From assembly GCF_003268635.1 (NCBI RefSeq), contig NZ_CP029639.1:1375501-1439500 (forward strand): a DNA stretch of 64,000 bases. The letters run 5' to 3'. Below are positions 29,615 through 38,207 of this stretch, piece after piece. This stretch comes from Paenibacillus sp. DCT19 (GTDB lineage: Bacteria > Bacillota > Bacilli > Paenibacillales > Paenibacillaceae). The stretch's first letter is position 1. Each line of letters begins with the position of its first letter. Both the position numbers and the translations under genes were made by a program. The notes under the pieces are model-generated. The model saw only the letters and a program-made list of their open reading frames with translations. It was not told where the DNA came from and ran no database searches.

Positions 29615-30008
29615 GTTCATGTTCTCCTTTGGTCGCGGTCACGAGGGATCAGCGCCTTTTGATGTGATTTAAGCATATTGTTACATAATAGGATAGATTT
29701 AATAGGTGGGCAAGGGGAACAGGGAAATCGTTTAGGCCGTTTCTATCTTTATTCTCGAAAAGGGTGAAGGATTGAAATATGGGGTTGGTAAGAAAAATTA
29801 ATATCGAATTTTGCAATGCCTTGTGGTGGGGGCAAGATGCTTAACTGTTATTGATTACCTTCTATAGTGAACGGCTTCATATATAGTAGAAAAGTACCCT
29901 TTTGTCATATGTACCTTCCAAAAGCGGATGGCTTCATGTAACGTAAAGTAGTCGAGTGTAACGTGAATCCAACGGCACTATTCCAAAATGCTGGGAGGAT
30001 AAGTCGAT
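29615..30008. other. divergent intergenic region, nothing recognised
   Basis: It lies between the Fsr-like gene (minus) and the small membrane protein (plus). Apart from the two ribosome binding sites, no repeat, hairpin or conserved operator was seen. Confidence 0.4.
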
Positions 30009-30212
30009 ATGAAGCAGCTGAGCCCCTATGTTCTTGCCAGGCGAAATGTAGTGATGACTATTATCTATATGGCCGTGGCCACTTTTTTTGCGATATATGT
30101 GGCACCTAAATCTTTGACTTTTGCGATCGTACTTTTTGTCACTTATCAAATGTTTAATATCTTTATGTTACGGCACTATATTCGGAAGATGAAACATTTG
30201 AAGGAAGAATGA
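30009..30212 (+). CDS. small two-helix membrane protein
   Basis: A 67-residue protein of unknown function. Two hydrophobic segments (VVMTIIYMAVATFFAIYVA and LTFAIVLFVTYQMFNIFML) are followed by a basic tail RHYIRKMKHLKEE. The ATG has a strong GGGAGGA at good spacing, which is the main support for coding. It is a single gene between two minus-strand units. Confidence 0.65.
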   Translation: MKQLSPYVLARRNVVMTIIYMAVATFFAIYVAPKSLTFAIVLFVTYQMFNIFMLRHYIRKMKHLKEE

Positions 30213-30343
30213 GCGATCCGAATGGGGAGTAACTACTTGTGCACGTAGACGTGGCGACTGAACAAGATACTGGATAGACCGAGAAAACGGAAAATCTTTA
30301 TAATCAAAAAAACCAAACCATCCTCTACATGTCTCAAAAAGCC

Positions 30344-30382
30344 AAAAAAGCCGAGCTCCTCCATCATTGAAGGGCTCGGCTT
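30344..30382 (-). terminator. terminator of the queCDEF operon
   Basis: AAGCCGAGC and GCTCGGCTT arms. On the minus strand it lies just after queF and ends in TTTTTT. Confidence 0.8.
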
Positions 30383-30397
30383 CCGGTGCGTTATCGA

Positions 30398-30889
30398 TTA
30401 ACGATTATCAATCGTCTCTGGATACATATCATGGTTCATCATACGGTGGTCGGCCATTTGCTCATATTTTGTTCCCGGTTTACCGTAGTTGGTGTACGGG
30501 TCAATGGAAATGCCGCCGCGCGGTGTGAATTTACCCCACACTTCAATGTAACGTGGATCCATCAGCTTGATCAGATCGTTCATGATGATGTTCACACAAT
30601 CTTCGTGGAAATCTCCATGATTGCGGAAGCTGAACAGATACAGCTTGAGGGATTTGCTCTCGACCATTTTGATATCAGGAATGTAGCTGATATAGATTGT
30701 CGCAAAATCCGGTTGACCCGTGATGGGACACAGGCTAGTGAACTCCGGGCAGTTGAATTTAACAAAATAATCGCGGTACGGATGCTTGTTATCGAAGTTT
30801 TCCAGAATTCCCGGATCGTATTCAAAGGTATATTTTACGTTCTGGTTACCCAGTAACGTGATATCTTGCATTTCATCAGGTTGTCTCAT
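30398..30889 (-). CDS. queF: NADPH-dependent 7-cyano-7-deazaguanine reductase
   Basis: The 163-residue length is that of the unimodal (YkvM-type) QueF. It reduces preQ0 to preQ1 in queuosine synthesis. The catalytic cysteine is C54 in [12 protein letters not shown], with the general acid Asp at D61. The NADPH-binding motif reads [20 protein letters not shown]. It is the last gene of the queC-queD-queE-queF operon, with a ribosome binding site AAGGAG. A terminator follows at 30344. Confidence 0.95.
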   Translation of the reverse strand: MRQPDEMQDITLLGNQNVKYTFEYDPGILENFDNKHPYRDYFVKFNCPEFTSLCPITGQPDFATIYISYIPDIKMVESKSLKLYLFSFRNHGDFHEDCVNIIMNDLIKLMDPRYIEVWGKFTPRGGISIDPYTNYGKPGTKYEQMADHRMMNHDMYPETIDNR

Positions 30890-30922
30890 TGGTTTATAAC
30901 GCTCCTTATTTCATTATATATC

Positions 30923-31714
30923 TCAGACGCCGCGCTTGTTTCCCCATACCAATGTATGAAGCTGTGGGAGCACACGGACGTTATTCAGATCGTCAGCTGC
31001 ACTGACTTGGTCGATCAGCCACTCATAACGAGTGAGCAGAGAAGCCGCAAGATCAGGCGTATCCATTGATGTCACATTCGGATTACCTGTCTGCAAAAAT
31101 AAATCGGTTCCCGGATAACGTGCATGCACACGCCGGGCATAGTTCAGGTCTGTCTCGTCGAAGATGACGATTTTCAGACTATGACTTCGCTCTGGTGAAC
31201 CTGCGGCGAGCCTTGCGATCACATCATCCAGCACGTTCCAATCCGTATCCATGCCAGAGCTTGGCGGCTTAGGCGAGACGGTGACTTCGTCGATGTCTGC
31301 CAGCCATGGCTGCCAGCGAGAACCTTGTGTCTCTACAGCTGTACGGATGTGATGCTCACGCAATAGCTTAACTAAGCCATCCAGCGAAGCGAGCAGGGCA
31401 GGATTACCACCAGAGATGGTGACATGGGAGAAGCGTGATCCGCCAACACGGCGTAATTCGTCCCATGCCTGCTCAGGTGTCATCTTCTGAATCTGGTCTT
31501 TGCCGCTGCCGTCCCAGGTAAAAGCAGAGTCACACCAGGAGCAACGGTAATCGCAGCCGGCAGTGCGGACAAACATCGTTTTCTGCCCGATGACCATACC
31601 TTCTCCCTGAACGGTAGGGCCGAATATTTCCATTACAGGAATGCGCGGAGCCTGCTCTTTATTAGAAGGTTCAAGCTGATCCTCCTGCGGTTGAAGACGA
31701 CTCGTGCTACTCAT
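30923..31714 (-). CDS. queE: 7-carboxy-7-deazaguanine synthase (radical SAM)
   Basis: A 263-residue radical SAM enzyme that contracts the ring of 6-carboxytetrahydropterin to 7-carboxy-7-deazaguanine. The [4Fe-4S] cluster motif CX3CX2C is C54, C58 and C61 in GCDYRCSWCDSAFTW. The substrate part is seen in FGPTVQGEGMVIGQKTMFVR, and the SAM-binding GGxP-like motif in ISGGNPALL. The gene overlaps queD by 8 bases, so they are translationally coupled. The first 25 residues are an unconserved extension compared with shorter QueE proteins. Confidence 0.94.
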   Translation of the reverse strand: MSSTSRLQPQEDQLEPSNKEQAPRIPVMEIFGPTVQGEGMVIGQKTMFVRTAGCDYRCSWCDSAFTWDGSGKDQIQKMTPEQAWDELRRVGGSRFSHVTISGGNPALLASLDGLVKLLREHHIRTAVETQGSRWQPWLADIDEVTVSPKPPSSGMDTDWNVLDDVIARLAAGSPERSHSLKIVIFDETDLNYARRVHARYPGTDLFLQTGNPNVTSMDTPDLAASLLTRYEWLIDQVSAADDLNNVRVLPQLHTLVWGNKRGV

Positions 31715-32198
31715 CGATCATCCACTCCCGTCTCGCTTCGGCATAGCTGGTTGGTGTCTCATATAGTCTTACAAACTCCGTACGTCCGCCTTCAGTGAGT
31801 GCCGCATATGGCTCCGTCTGAAGCGCGTGTTCCATCTGTTCGAACAGCCATACGACCATATTTTCCGCCGTTGTGTTCATTAAAGGCAATGTTTCATTGA
31901 GGTACTGATGATCTAGATAACCTTCAATTTGTGTTTTCCATATATCTTTAATATGTCCAAAATCAACCGTCAGCCCGGTTTCACCCGGATAACCGCTGAT
32001 GCCGAAAATAACTTTATACGTATGACCGTGCAGGTTCTTGCACTTACCTTCATAACAGTGCAGATGATGTGCCGCGTCAAAAGTAAACTCCTTGCTGACC
32101 AGTACACGTTTGCGATGATATCTTAGCTGTGTAGGCAGGATATCCTCGTCAATCCGCTGCAAACGTTCAACAATACGGAATGTTCCAGGCTCTCTCAT
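31707..32198 (-). CDS. queD: 6-carboxy-5,6,7,8-tetrahydropterin synthase
   Basis: A 163-residue T-fold enzyme that converts 7,8-dihydroneopterin triphosphate to carboxytetrahydropterin. Zinc ligands are seen in [12 protein letters not shown] and LHGHTYKV, and the catalytic cysteine in GKCKNLHGH. The family motif [16 protein letters not shown] is near the middle. It overlaps queC by four bases at the start and queE by eight at the end. The first enzyme of the route (folE) is not in the window. Confidence 0.94.
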   Translation of the reverse strand: MREPGTFRIVERLQRIDEDILPTQLRYHRKRVLVSKEFTFDAAHHLHCYEGKCKNLHGHTYKVIFGISGYPGETGLTVDFGHIKDIWKTQIEGYLDHQYLNETLPLMNTTAENMVVWLFEQMEHALQTEPYAALTEGGRTEFVRLYETPTSYAEARREWMIDE

Positions 32199-32878
32199 CG
32201 CACATCCACTCCCGTGTGTCCTGTTGCTGTACGTTGCTGCAAGTACTGATCCAATCCAGCTTTGCGCAATTTACAAGCAGGGCATTCTCCGCAGCCATCT
32301 CCAATGACACCGTTATAACAAGTGAGTGTACGCTCGCGTACATATTCAAAGGCACCGAGATCATCTGCCATCTTCCAAGTTTGGGCTTTGTCCAGCCACA
32401 TCAAGGGCGTATGAATCACGAACGGATAATCCATCGACAGGTTAAGAGTGACATTCATTGATTTAACAAATGAGTCTCGGCAATCTGGATATCCACTAAA
32501 GTCGGTTTCACATACACCTGTGACGAGATGACGTGCGCCTTTTTGTTTGGCAAGAATAGCAGCGAAGCTAAGGAACAGCAGGTTACGTCCATCCACAAAA
32601 GTACTAGGCAACTCGCCTTCATTATGTGTAATTTCCACATCGTTGCGAGTTAACGCGTTAGGGGCAAGCTGATTGAGCAGGCTCATATCGAGCACGGTCT
32701 GCTGCACACCGAGATCTTTAGCAATAGCTGAGGCACATTCAATCTCGAGCTTATGGCGCTGTCCGTAATCAAACGTAACCACCTCAACCTCAGCAAATTG
32801 CTGTTTGGCCCAGAATAAACAAGTTGTACTGTCCTGACCGCCGCTGAAAACAACGACTGCTTTTTCTTCGTTCAACAT
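32195..32878 (-). CDS. queC: 7-cyano-7-deazaguanine synthase
   Basis: The start is ATG 32878 (MLNEEKA) after GGAGAGG, giving 227 residues; an in-frame extension to 32917 lacks a ribosome binding site. QueC uses ATP and ammonia to make preQ0 from carboxy-deazaguanine. The PP-loop is [16 protein letters not shown]. The zinc site near the C-terminus is [19 protein letters not shown]. It is the first gene of the operon and is preceded by a 300-base structured leader (32900-33202) expected to respond to preQ1. Confidence 0.95.
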   Translation of the reverse strand: MLNEEKAVVVFSGGQDSTTCLFWAKQQFAEVEVVTFDYGQRHKLEIECASAIAKDLGVQQTVLDMSLLNQLAPNALTRNDVEITHNEGELPSTFVDGRNLLFLSFAAILAKQKGARHLVTGVCETDFSGYPDCRDSFVKSMNVTLNLSMDYPFVIHTPLMWLDKAQTWKMADDLGAFEYVRERTLTCYNGVIGDGCGECPACKLRKAGLDQYLQQRTATGHTGVDVR

Positions 32879-33019
32879 AAAAAAACCTCTCCATCTTCTT
32901 AAGATCACGCCATGCACTTAGGCATAGGGTGTCGGAAGAACAGAGAAGTCCATGAACTAACATCCATCAAAAAACACACCTTCTTGCAAATCGCTTCAAA
33001 AAAGCGGATTTCCAATCCA

Positions 33020-33202
33020 GTGTCCTTAGTTTTTTACGTACATACTTGTTTGTGTCATCAACACAAAAGCATTGAACTGCTGTACAACAAGTGCATAACA
33101 CGGTGTCCACATGTTCAATCATGTACGCAAGACTGTACTGACCCATTGGATCAAGTCTTGTAGAGGGAGTTCGCGAACCTCTCCCATGCCTAGTGGCATG
33201 GA
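33020..33202 (-). promoter_or_regulatory. queC leader with preQ1-I-like elements (candidate riboswitch)
   Basis: On the minus strand AGAGGTTC and CCCTCT (33160-33182) resemble the P1 arms and conserved loop of preQ1-I aptamers, directly preceded by a CCATGCC/GGCATGG hairpin. The A-rich tail AAAAAACTAAGGA, which usually follows P1 directly, lies about 125 bases further on (near 33023-33035) and is followed by a GC hairpin and seven T. CAAGACT/AGTCTTG and CGTACAT/ATGTACG stems fill the gap. Position before queC supports a preQ1 sensor, but the loop sequence does not obviously pair with the tail, so the class is uncertain. Confidence 0.45.
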
Positions 33203-33272
33203 TTTTCTTCTTCAAATGTCTGATCTATTATAACACGAAACCGCTTCGTGGCTACCTCACTGCAATAAAGTG

Positions 33273-33334
33273 GTTACACTTGCCACTTCGATGACAGAAT
33301 AAACGTCTGATCGCGGTTATCCCCAGATTTTTTC
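33273..33334. repeat. half copy of the element at 45966-46153
   Basis: CACTTGCCACT followed by CGATGACAGAATAA and GTTATCCCCAGATTTTTT matches 45990-46048 over about 58 bases with only a few changes. The right half and the outer inverted repeat are missing here. Confidence 0.7.
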
Positions 33335-33348
33335 GTTGGTGAAATGCA

Positions 33349-34053
33349 TTATTTAATTAGAACGTTTCCGAAAGGGATCACTTCTTTTAGAATCCGCTTG
33401 AACAGACCTTCATCGTTCACATCCCGTTCCAGTCTACTATTCTCACGTCCTGCTTGAAATAGAACTGAGCCGTGTCCGGTCATCTTCCAATGATAGTTCA
33501 TATGCTGGCTCGCCAGATGGTTCCCGTATACGGTCAGTTCCAAGTGTGCATTCTCGGGATAAGCGATAATACTGCCTGCGTCGACATAGAGCGGAGCGGT
33601 AGGATGCAGCTCTTGTTGGCATACTTGGCCTTGAGTTAACAATCCAATCTTGCCTTTTCCTGAGAACTTCATTTTGACCGCATCTTGGGTGATAAGCATA
33701 TTTTTAATTTTCTGAATTTTGGTATGCATGGTGACGCCATCGGAGTAAAAAAAGAGATGTCGGAAGTCGTACAGCAGATCACTCTCTACATCCAGTTCGA
33801 CCTCTTTCATCGTAAAACCGGGAGGGAGCGCAGCGACAAACTGGCAGGGACCAGAGATTTCCGATTTAATTAGCTTCTTCTTGCGGACAATGCCTGAAAT
33901 GTTCATAAATTTATCATTACGGCTATGGCTGGAGCCGCGGAATGCAACGATTTGCTGTGGATGCAGAATATGAAGCCGGTCGTCCTGAACAAGCGAGAAT
34001 GTAACGACTTGTCCAGCGCCACCAGCTTCAACGGTATTGAGGTGTATGTGCAT
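33349..34053 (-). CDS. AIM24-family protein
   Basis: A 234-residue beta-rich protein of the AIM24 family (DUF124). Family features are the repeated hydrophobic strands, the central KMKFSGKGKIGLLTQGQ, and LYVDAGSIIAYPENAHLELT. Bacterial members are common in Firmicutes, but their function is not established. It is followed upstream (33 bases or less) by the coiled-coil membrane protein at 34075 on the same strand, so both may form a small operon. The ATG follows GAGCAGCCGC with no clear Shine-Dalgarno, so the start is less sure. Confidence 0.85.
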   Translation of the reverse strand: MHIHLNTVEAGGAGQVVTFSLVQDDRLHILHPQQIVAFRGSSHSRNDKFMNISGIVRKKKLIKSEISGPCQFVAALPPGFTMKEVELDVESDLLYDFRHLFFYSDGVTMHTKIQKIKNMLITQDAVKMKFSGKGKIGLLTQGQVCQQELHPTAPLYVDAGSIIAYPENAHLELTVYGNHLASQHMNYHWKMTGHGSVLFQAGRENSRLERDVNDEGLFKRILKEVIPFGNVLIK

Positions 34054-34074
34054 GCGGCTGCTCCTGTTCTCGTT

Positions 34075-34530
34075 TTAGATTCGGCCTGAGCGACGACGCA
34101 TTCCCAAACGCATGAGACGAATCAAGATAAAGTAACCCAGTATAAGAGCAACGATTGTAATAATCATCGTCTGTATTCGTTTGGCGGTAGCATTTTTGGC
34201 GTTTTGATCGTCCTGCAATTGGCTTACCATTTCGGTCAGTTTTTGGTTTTGCGCGATTAACTGATCATTCTGGGCCTTGAAGGCTTCGACGTTGGCCTGG
34301 GCTTGTCCCAACTGTGCTGATGTTTCATTAAGCTTGTTTAAGGTTTCTTGATAACTTTGCTGTAGGGCATTCACTTCCCCTGGAAGTTCGGCTACCCGTT
34401 CCCATCCGCTGTATATATCTGAAAATATATTGGCACTTGCTGCATGTACTGTAGAAGTCAACGAGGCAGTAAATAAAATGCATGTGGTGAGTAACACCCG
34501 AATTAGAGCATGATGAATCGATTTTGGCAT
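34075..34530 (-). CDS. secreted/membrane-anchored coiled-coil protein
   Basis: A 151-residue protein of unknown function. It has a signal peptide ending near VHAAS, then a coiled coil at about residues 45-110 (ELPGEVNALQQSYQETLNKL, then QANVEAFKAQNDQLIAQNQK). A C-terminal membrane helix (TMIITIVALILGYFILIRLM) is followed by a basic tail RLGMRRRSGRI inside the cell. The layout suggests an extracytoplasmic helical bundle tethered by its C-terminus. The ribosome binding site is AAGGTG. It lies upstream of the AIM24 gene on the same strand. Confidence 0.7.
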   Translation of the reverse strand: MPKSIHHALIRVLLTTCILFTASLTSTVHAASANIFSDIYSGWERVAELPGEVNALQQSYQETLNKLNETSAQLGQAQANVEAFKAQNDQLIAQNQKLTEMVSQLQDDQNAKNATAKRIQTMIITIVALILGYFILIRLMRLGMRRRSGRI

Positions 34531-34838
34531 TCATAACACCTTCTTTCGATGTTGTAGGTTCAATTGACGAATCATTGAAATTAAATGAAAACATGGCTAT
34601 TACATTATACGACAAAAGTAACGCATTGGGTTCAGGGTATCATCATTTTTTGCAGATAAATCAATTCGTTTCGTTTACAAAGTGTCAGGGTAATAGAACG
34701 ATAAGGGAGCACACGGACAGTCTTACTTATCAATATTACCCCAGTTCCGGGTGCTTGCTCTTCACAAAGACGAAAAACTTAATGAAGATAATATATCCGA
34801 TTTCGGAAGAAGATCGTAAACTAAAGGAGCAGAACAAT
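34531..34838. other. divergent intergenic region
   Basis: An open frame continues through this stretch in phase with the small gene at 34839, but its upstream part has no ribosome binding site and an unnatural composition, so it is treated as non-coding. It should contain the promoters of both neighbours. Confidence 0.45.
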
Positions 34839-35006
34839 ATGCAATCTACAGAACGAGGAACACCAACCAAAACCATTATGATTACAGTCAATGGCGAGCC
34901 AATCGGACGCAAGCTAATTATTGATAGTGTCACGTATGCACCGATTGCAGAAACAGAATGGAATCAGTCGATACCTCAAATTTTAAATAATTCATCTGCA
35001 ATGTGA
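34839..35006 (+). CDS. small hypothetical protein (55 aa)
   Basis: The ATG at 34839 follows AAAGGAG at good spacing. The protein (TKTIMITVNGEPIGRKLIID, then SVTYAPI) slightly resembles the start of copper-amine-oxidase-like stalk domains common in Paenibacillus, but no signal peptide is present and the domain would be cut short. The function is unknown. Confidence 0.5.
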   Translation: MQSTERGTPTKTIMITVNGEPIGRKLIIDSVTYAPIAETEWNQSIPQILNNSSAM

Positions 35007-35138
35007 GTTAGGTCTTGCCACAAATAATACTTCAAAAAGCATGGTCATTAGCCAGGCTTTTTTGTCGTTTAGTGTCGTAATTAGAGAGATATAGAAGGAA
35101 TAAATCGTATCTAATTATTTTTGTGTAATTTTTATATA

Positions 35139-35152
35139 CGAACATACGTTCC
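35139..35152. promoter_or_regulatory. LexA/DinR SOS box
   Basis: CGAACATACGTTCC fits the Bacillus DinR consensus CGAACRNRYGTTYC at every position. It lies 72 bases before the GTG start of the gene at 35224, a typical place for a LexA operator. Confidence 0.65.
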
Positions 35153-35223
35153 GTGACAATATAGTGTCCATTCACCCTGATAACTTAGAAGATAATACAT
35201 AAAAATCGGGGGGAGACGACGTA

Positions 35224-35928
35224 GTGAACTCAGTCTTTGAAGTTTGTTATTCGTGGAACAAAGAAGCCATACCGACGGGAGGAGCTGACCCCGTGTATAT
35301 GATGATTGAATGGCGCAACGGTTCCCCTGCCAAAAGACTCAGGAAGTTAGCACCTAAAATTGTGTCTAGAGACTTGGAATTATTGCTCAAACCGGAATAT
35401 GGAATCGAGCTTAAGGGCATTTACGGATGCCGATCCAAAGAAACAGATATCGGTTGGGTGCTACGGCTTGGAGATGTCTATAAAGGCGAGAGTAAACAGA
35501 TCTTACTCGAATTTGCGATGGGTTCCAGGTTATCAGGCAAAGCTTCTGTATGTTCAGCCTACTGGAGTACGCGCAAACTGAAACAGAGCCAGCGAGTTTT
35601 GCTCCGAAGAGAGCAGTTGTACATTCAATATACGAGTCATTTGGGTATGCTGAGGCAACCTGAGGATCCTAAGGTCGAGAAGACCATTAAGCTTAGTGAG
35701 ACAGTGCCGTTGATTAAACAGGCTCTACGAGCTTATGAAAGAGGGCGTGTACAAGAAGGAAGTAATCTGCTGCGTCGACATGCGGATGCCCTGCTAATTG
35801 AAGCAGCCCGCAAACAGGATTTGGATTATTATGAAGAGGCCGAAATAGTGGAGAAACTGCGCTATCATTATGGAATTACGTATGCTAATCCTTACCAGGT
35901 TCGCGGAAAAACGATGTTAGGTGAGTAG
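35224..35928 (+). CDS. putative SOS-regulated protein resembling the post-vWA region
   Basis: A 234-residue protein of unknown function starting at GTG 35224 after GGGGGGAG. Its first 140 residues (LRLGDVYKGESKQILLEFAM and neighbours) resemble the beta-sandwich that follows the von Willebrand A domain in bacterial vWA proteins, but there is no MIDAS motif and no vWA domain. The C-terminal 90 residues are helical (LIKQALRAYERGRVQEGSNL). The LexA-type box upstream suggests induction by DNA damage. No partner gene is adjacent. Confidence 0.65.
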   Translation: MNSVFEVCYSWNKEAIPTGGADPVYMMIEWRNGSPAKRLRKLAPKIVSRDLELLLKPEYGIELKGIYGCRSKETDIGWVLRLGDVYKGESKQILLEFAMGSRLSGKASVCSAYWSTRKLKQSQRVLLRREQLYIQYTSHLGMLRQPEDPKVEKTIKLSETVPLIKQALRAYERGRVQEGSNLLRRHADALLIEAARKQDLDYYEEAEIVEKLRYHYGITYANPYQVRGKTMLGE

Positions 35929-36146
35929 GGATATAGAACCATTCATAACGTGATGCCAATAACTGTTTCTACATAGATTTTAAAGGTGAAGTCAAGAAAT
36001 AAGTCGAATTAACTATGAACATGATAATGGATATTGCAAAAAAACAGAAATGGTAAATAAGTTCAAACATGCAATGTCCTTCATCATGAAAAATGGATGG
36101 AGTTGTAACAAATTTATTGAAACAACATCGTGGAGGATCCGGCAAA

Positions 36147-37121
36147 ATGACAGACCGACTGATCCGATTAATGCGCATTATCACGCTTGTGCAGGCCAAA
36201 CCTGGAATTCTGGCTCGTGAGTTAGCTGAGCGGTGTGAGACAACGGAAAGGACGATATACCGCGATATGGAGGCCCTCAGTGCAATGCATATTCCGATTG
36301 CAAATATGGGGCACGGCAGAGGGTATATGTTTATCAGCCAGTTTGCGATGTATCCCTTGAACTGGTCAGATGATGAAGCGGCAGCTTTTTTACATTTGGC
36401 TGAGGTTATGGAGCATATCCGCCCGTTGTTGAAGCCAGCTTTTGAGAGTGCATATGAGAAGGTCATCGCTTCAAGTCAAAAAAATAAGACGGAGCGGGTG
36501 GAATGGTCGGAGCACATTAGTGGGTTGTTTAAAGTTGGGCTACCCGTCTGGCAAAATGAAAATTCTGATATGATGAATAGTACGCTGGTTACCCTTCTTG
36601 AAGCTAGTATTTCTCAGAACACGATTGAAGCAGAGTACCTCACCGAGGGGAAAAAGATCGTCATGCAAATTGATCCTTATAGTCTAATTCCTCGAGAGTA
36701 CAGATTTGATCTGCTCGCATATTGCCATCAATCGGCAAAGCTGAGGAGGTTTCAAGTGGGTCGTTTACAGAACATACGGATTTTGCCTCGCACATTCCGC
36801 AAAGATGACTTCCTGTTACAGAACTATTTCCGAACCCCAAGGGATGGTAAAGCTACCGAGTGGATTGCGTTTAAAATTCGATTTTTTCCAAATGCCGTGG
36901 AGCATGTGATGCAGCAGCAATATATCGTACGTCCTCTGCTGACGAGCGAGCCTGGGGGCACGCTATTATTTGAAGTAATCCTGAGTGATGATCGGGAGTT
37001 ACTAACATGGTTGACCCAGTATGGTCCCAATGCAGAGATTCTTGAACCCAAGGAATATCGAAACCGAATGAAGGAATGCCTAGAACGTTGGCAGCAAGTT
37101 TATAAACAAGCTCCTACCTAA
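36147..37121 (+). CDS. WYL-domain transcriptional regulator
   Basis: About 324 residues from ATG 36147 (MTDRLIR) following GGAGGA; an upstream in-frame start at 36093 lacks a ribosome binding site. The N-terminal winged helix is clear (LARELAERCETTERTIYRDM). A WYL-like domain in the middle (YSLIPREYRFDLLAYCHQSA) and a C-terminal WCX part follow. It is a single gene convergent with the exonuclease gene. Targets are unknown; there is no adjacent divergent gene closer than the protein at 35224, which is on the same strand. Confidence 0.85.
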   Translation: MTDRLIRLMRIITLVQAKPGILARELAERCETTERTIYRDMEALSAMHIPIANMGHGRGYMFISQFAMYPLNWSDDEAAAFLHLAEVMEHIRPLLKPAFESAYEKVIASSQKNKTERVEWSEHISGLFKVGLPVWQNENSDMMNSTLVTLLEASISQNTIEAEYLTEGKKIVMQIDPYSLIPREYRFDLLAYCHQSAKLRRFQVGRLQNIRILPRTFRKDDFLLQNYFRTPRDGKATEWIAFKIRFFPNAVEHVMQQQYIVRPLLTSEPGGTLLFEVILSDDRELLTWLTQYGPNAEILEPKEYRNRMKECLERWQQVYKQAPT

Positions 37122-37155
37122 TAAGCATTCCTTGCGTTGGTCATGCGAGTATAAA

Positions 37156-37824
37156 CTATTCTTTGCTCTTAAAGAGATGAGCCAAGTTTCCAAAAGGTGA
37201 TTCGTGATCATCATCCTCATTACTGGAATAGACCACCTTGGATGTGATGCCTTCATCATCTGCGGCGCAATTCGTCTCAAGATTAAAACTCTCAAATTGA
37301 TGGATGAATACTTTGGCTGTATTGACTGCATCATCAAGTGCGCGGTGCTGTGTACCATCGAATTCAATTCCGCATAGTTCAAGCGCTTGAGCGAGTCCGA
37401 GCTGGCGGAACTTACCTTCTTTGCGCACAGTGCGTGACCATTGCTTCTGTATATCGTTGTGATTCATGATCCAAGCCACATCGAGCTGATGTGTCCGGCA
37501 ATGGGAGATTAACTTACTGCGGTCATCTGGCCCCCATGAGCACATGTAGTATGGGTCGCTACCCATCCATGCAATGAATTGTCGTATCGCATCTGGAAAG
37601 AGTGGAGCCGCATCAATGTCTTTTTGGGTAATACCTGTGAACTGAATTGTATCGGTAGAGAGTACCGATTTGTTAGAAGGACGAACATAAGTATGGAACG
37701 TGTCGGAAACCAACAAGCCGTTATCGCCTTCTATAACCTTTACTGCACCGATATCAATTATTTCGGAAGAGTAGCGAGCATTGCGACTTACGGTAAATTC
37801 CAGATCATAAATAATATATGGCAT
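37156..37824 (-). CDS. DEDDh 3'-5' exonuclease (KapD/DnaQ-like)
   Basis: A 222-residue protein with an RNase T/DnaQ exonuclease domain. Motif I is YIIYDLEFTV (D7 and E9), motif II lies in CSWGPDDRSKL and motif III in HRALDDAVNTAKVF, which provides the DEDDh histidine and aspartate. It resembles B. subtilis KapD and eukaryotic ERI-1-like nucleases. The C-terminal 40 acidic residues are unconserved. The substrate (RNA or DNA) is not known from sequence. It is a single gene. Confidence 0.88.
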   Translation of the reverse strand: MPYIIYDLEFTVSRNARYSSEIIDIGAVKVIEGDNGLLVSDTFHTYVRPSNKSVLSTDTIQFTGITQKDIDAAPLFPDAIRQFIAWMGSDPYYMCSWGPDDRSKLISHCRTHQLDVAWIMNHNDIQKQWSRTVRKEGKFRQLGLAQALELCGIEFDGTQHRALDDAVNTAKVFIHQFESFNLETNCAADDEGITSKVVYSSNEDDDHESPFGNLAHLFKSKE

Positions 37825-38207
37825 GGGATGAACTCCTTTGTGAAATGTACATGTATAATATAGCGTGACAACGAACTGATTGTTATCTCTCTATATTACA
37901 GGGAAGAATCCAACATGTCAGCCACCATGGCACATTTCATAGCAGGAAGAAGAAGGGGCTAGAGAGCACAATACGAAGCGCAATAGACGATTCATTTGAG
38001 GGCGCAAGACCCTTTACATTGAAAAATGTGAACTTTATAATGGGTAAAGTTAGGGGAAAGTTCCAAGTTTTTGTTATGAGCATGTTCGAATGGGTAGATC
38101 GTTTGAACACAAGAGATCAATGTATAATTTAACATTTCCTGACATGGCCAAGGTCATTGGGAAGTGTTTTTTTTATGACATTAGATTACATATGGGGGTT
38201 AGGTTAG
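37825..38207. other. divergent intergenic region
   Basis: It lies between the exonuclease (minus) and the FAD protein (plus). Several TATAAT-like boxes occur (for example near 38035 and 38120), but none has a well-spaced -35. No repeat was recognised. Confidence 0.4.

Noticed and set aside
30386..30856. 156-codon plus-strand open frame opposite queF
   Set aside because: It is antisense to a fully conserved enzyme and has no start signal.
34524..34838. N-terminal extension of the 55-residue protein
   Set aside because: The ribosome binding site is before ATG 34839; the upstream part has unnatural composition.
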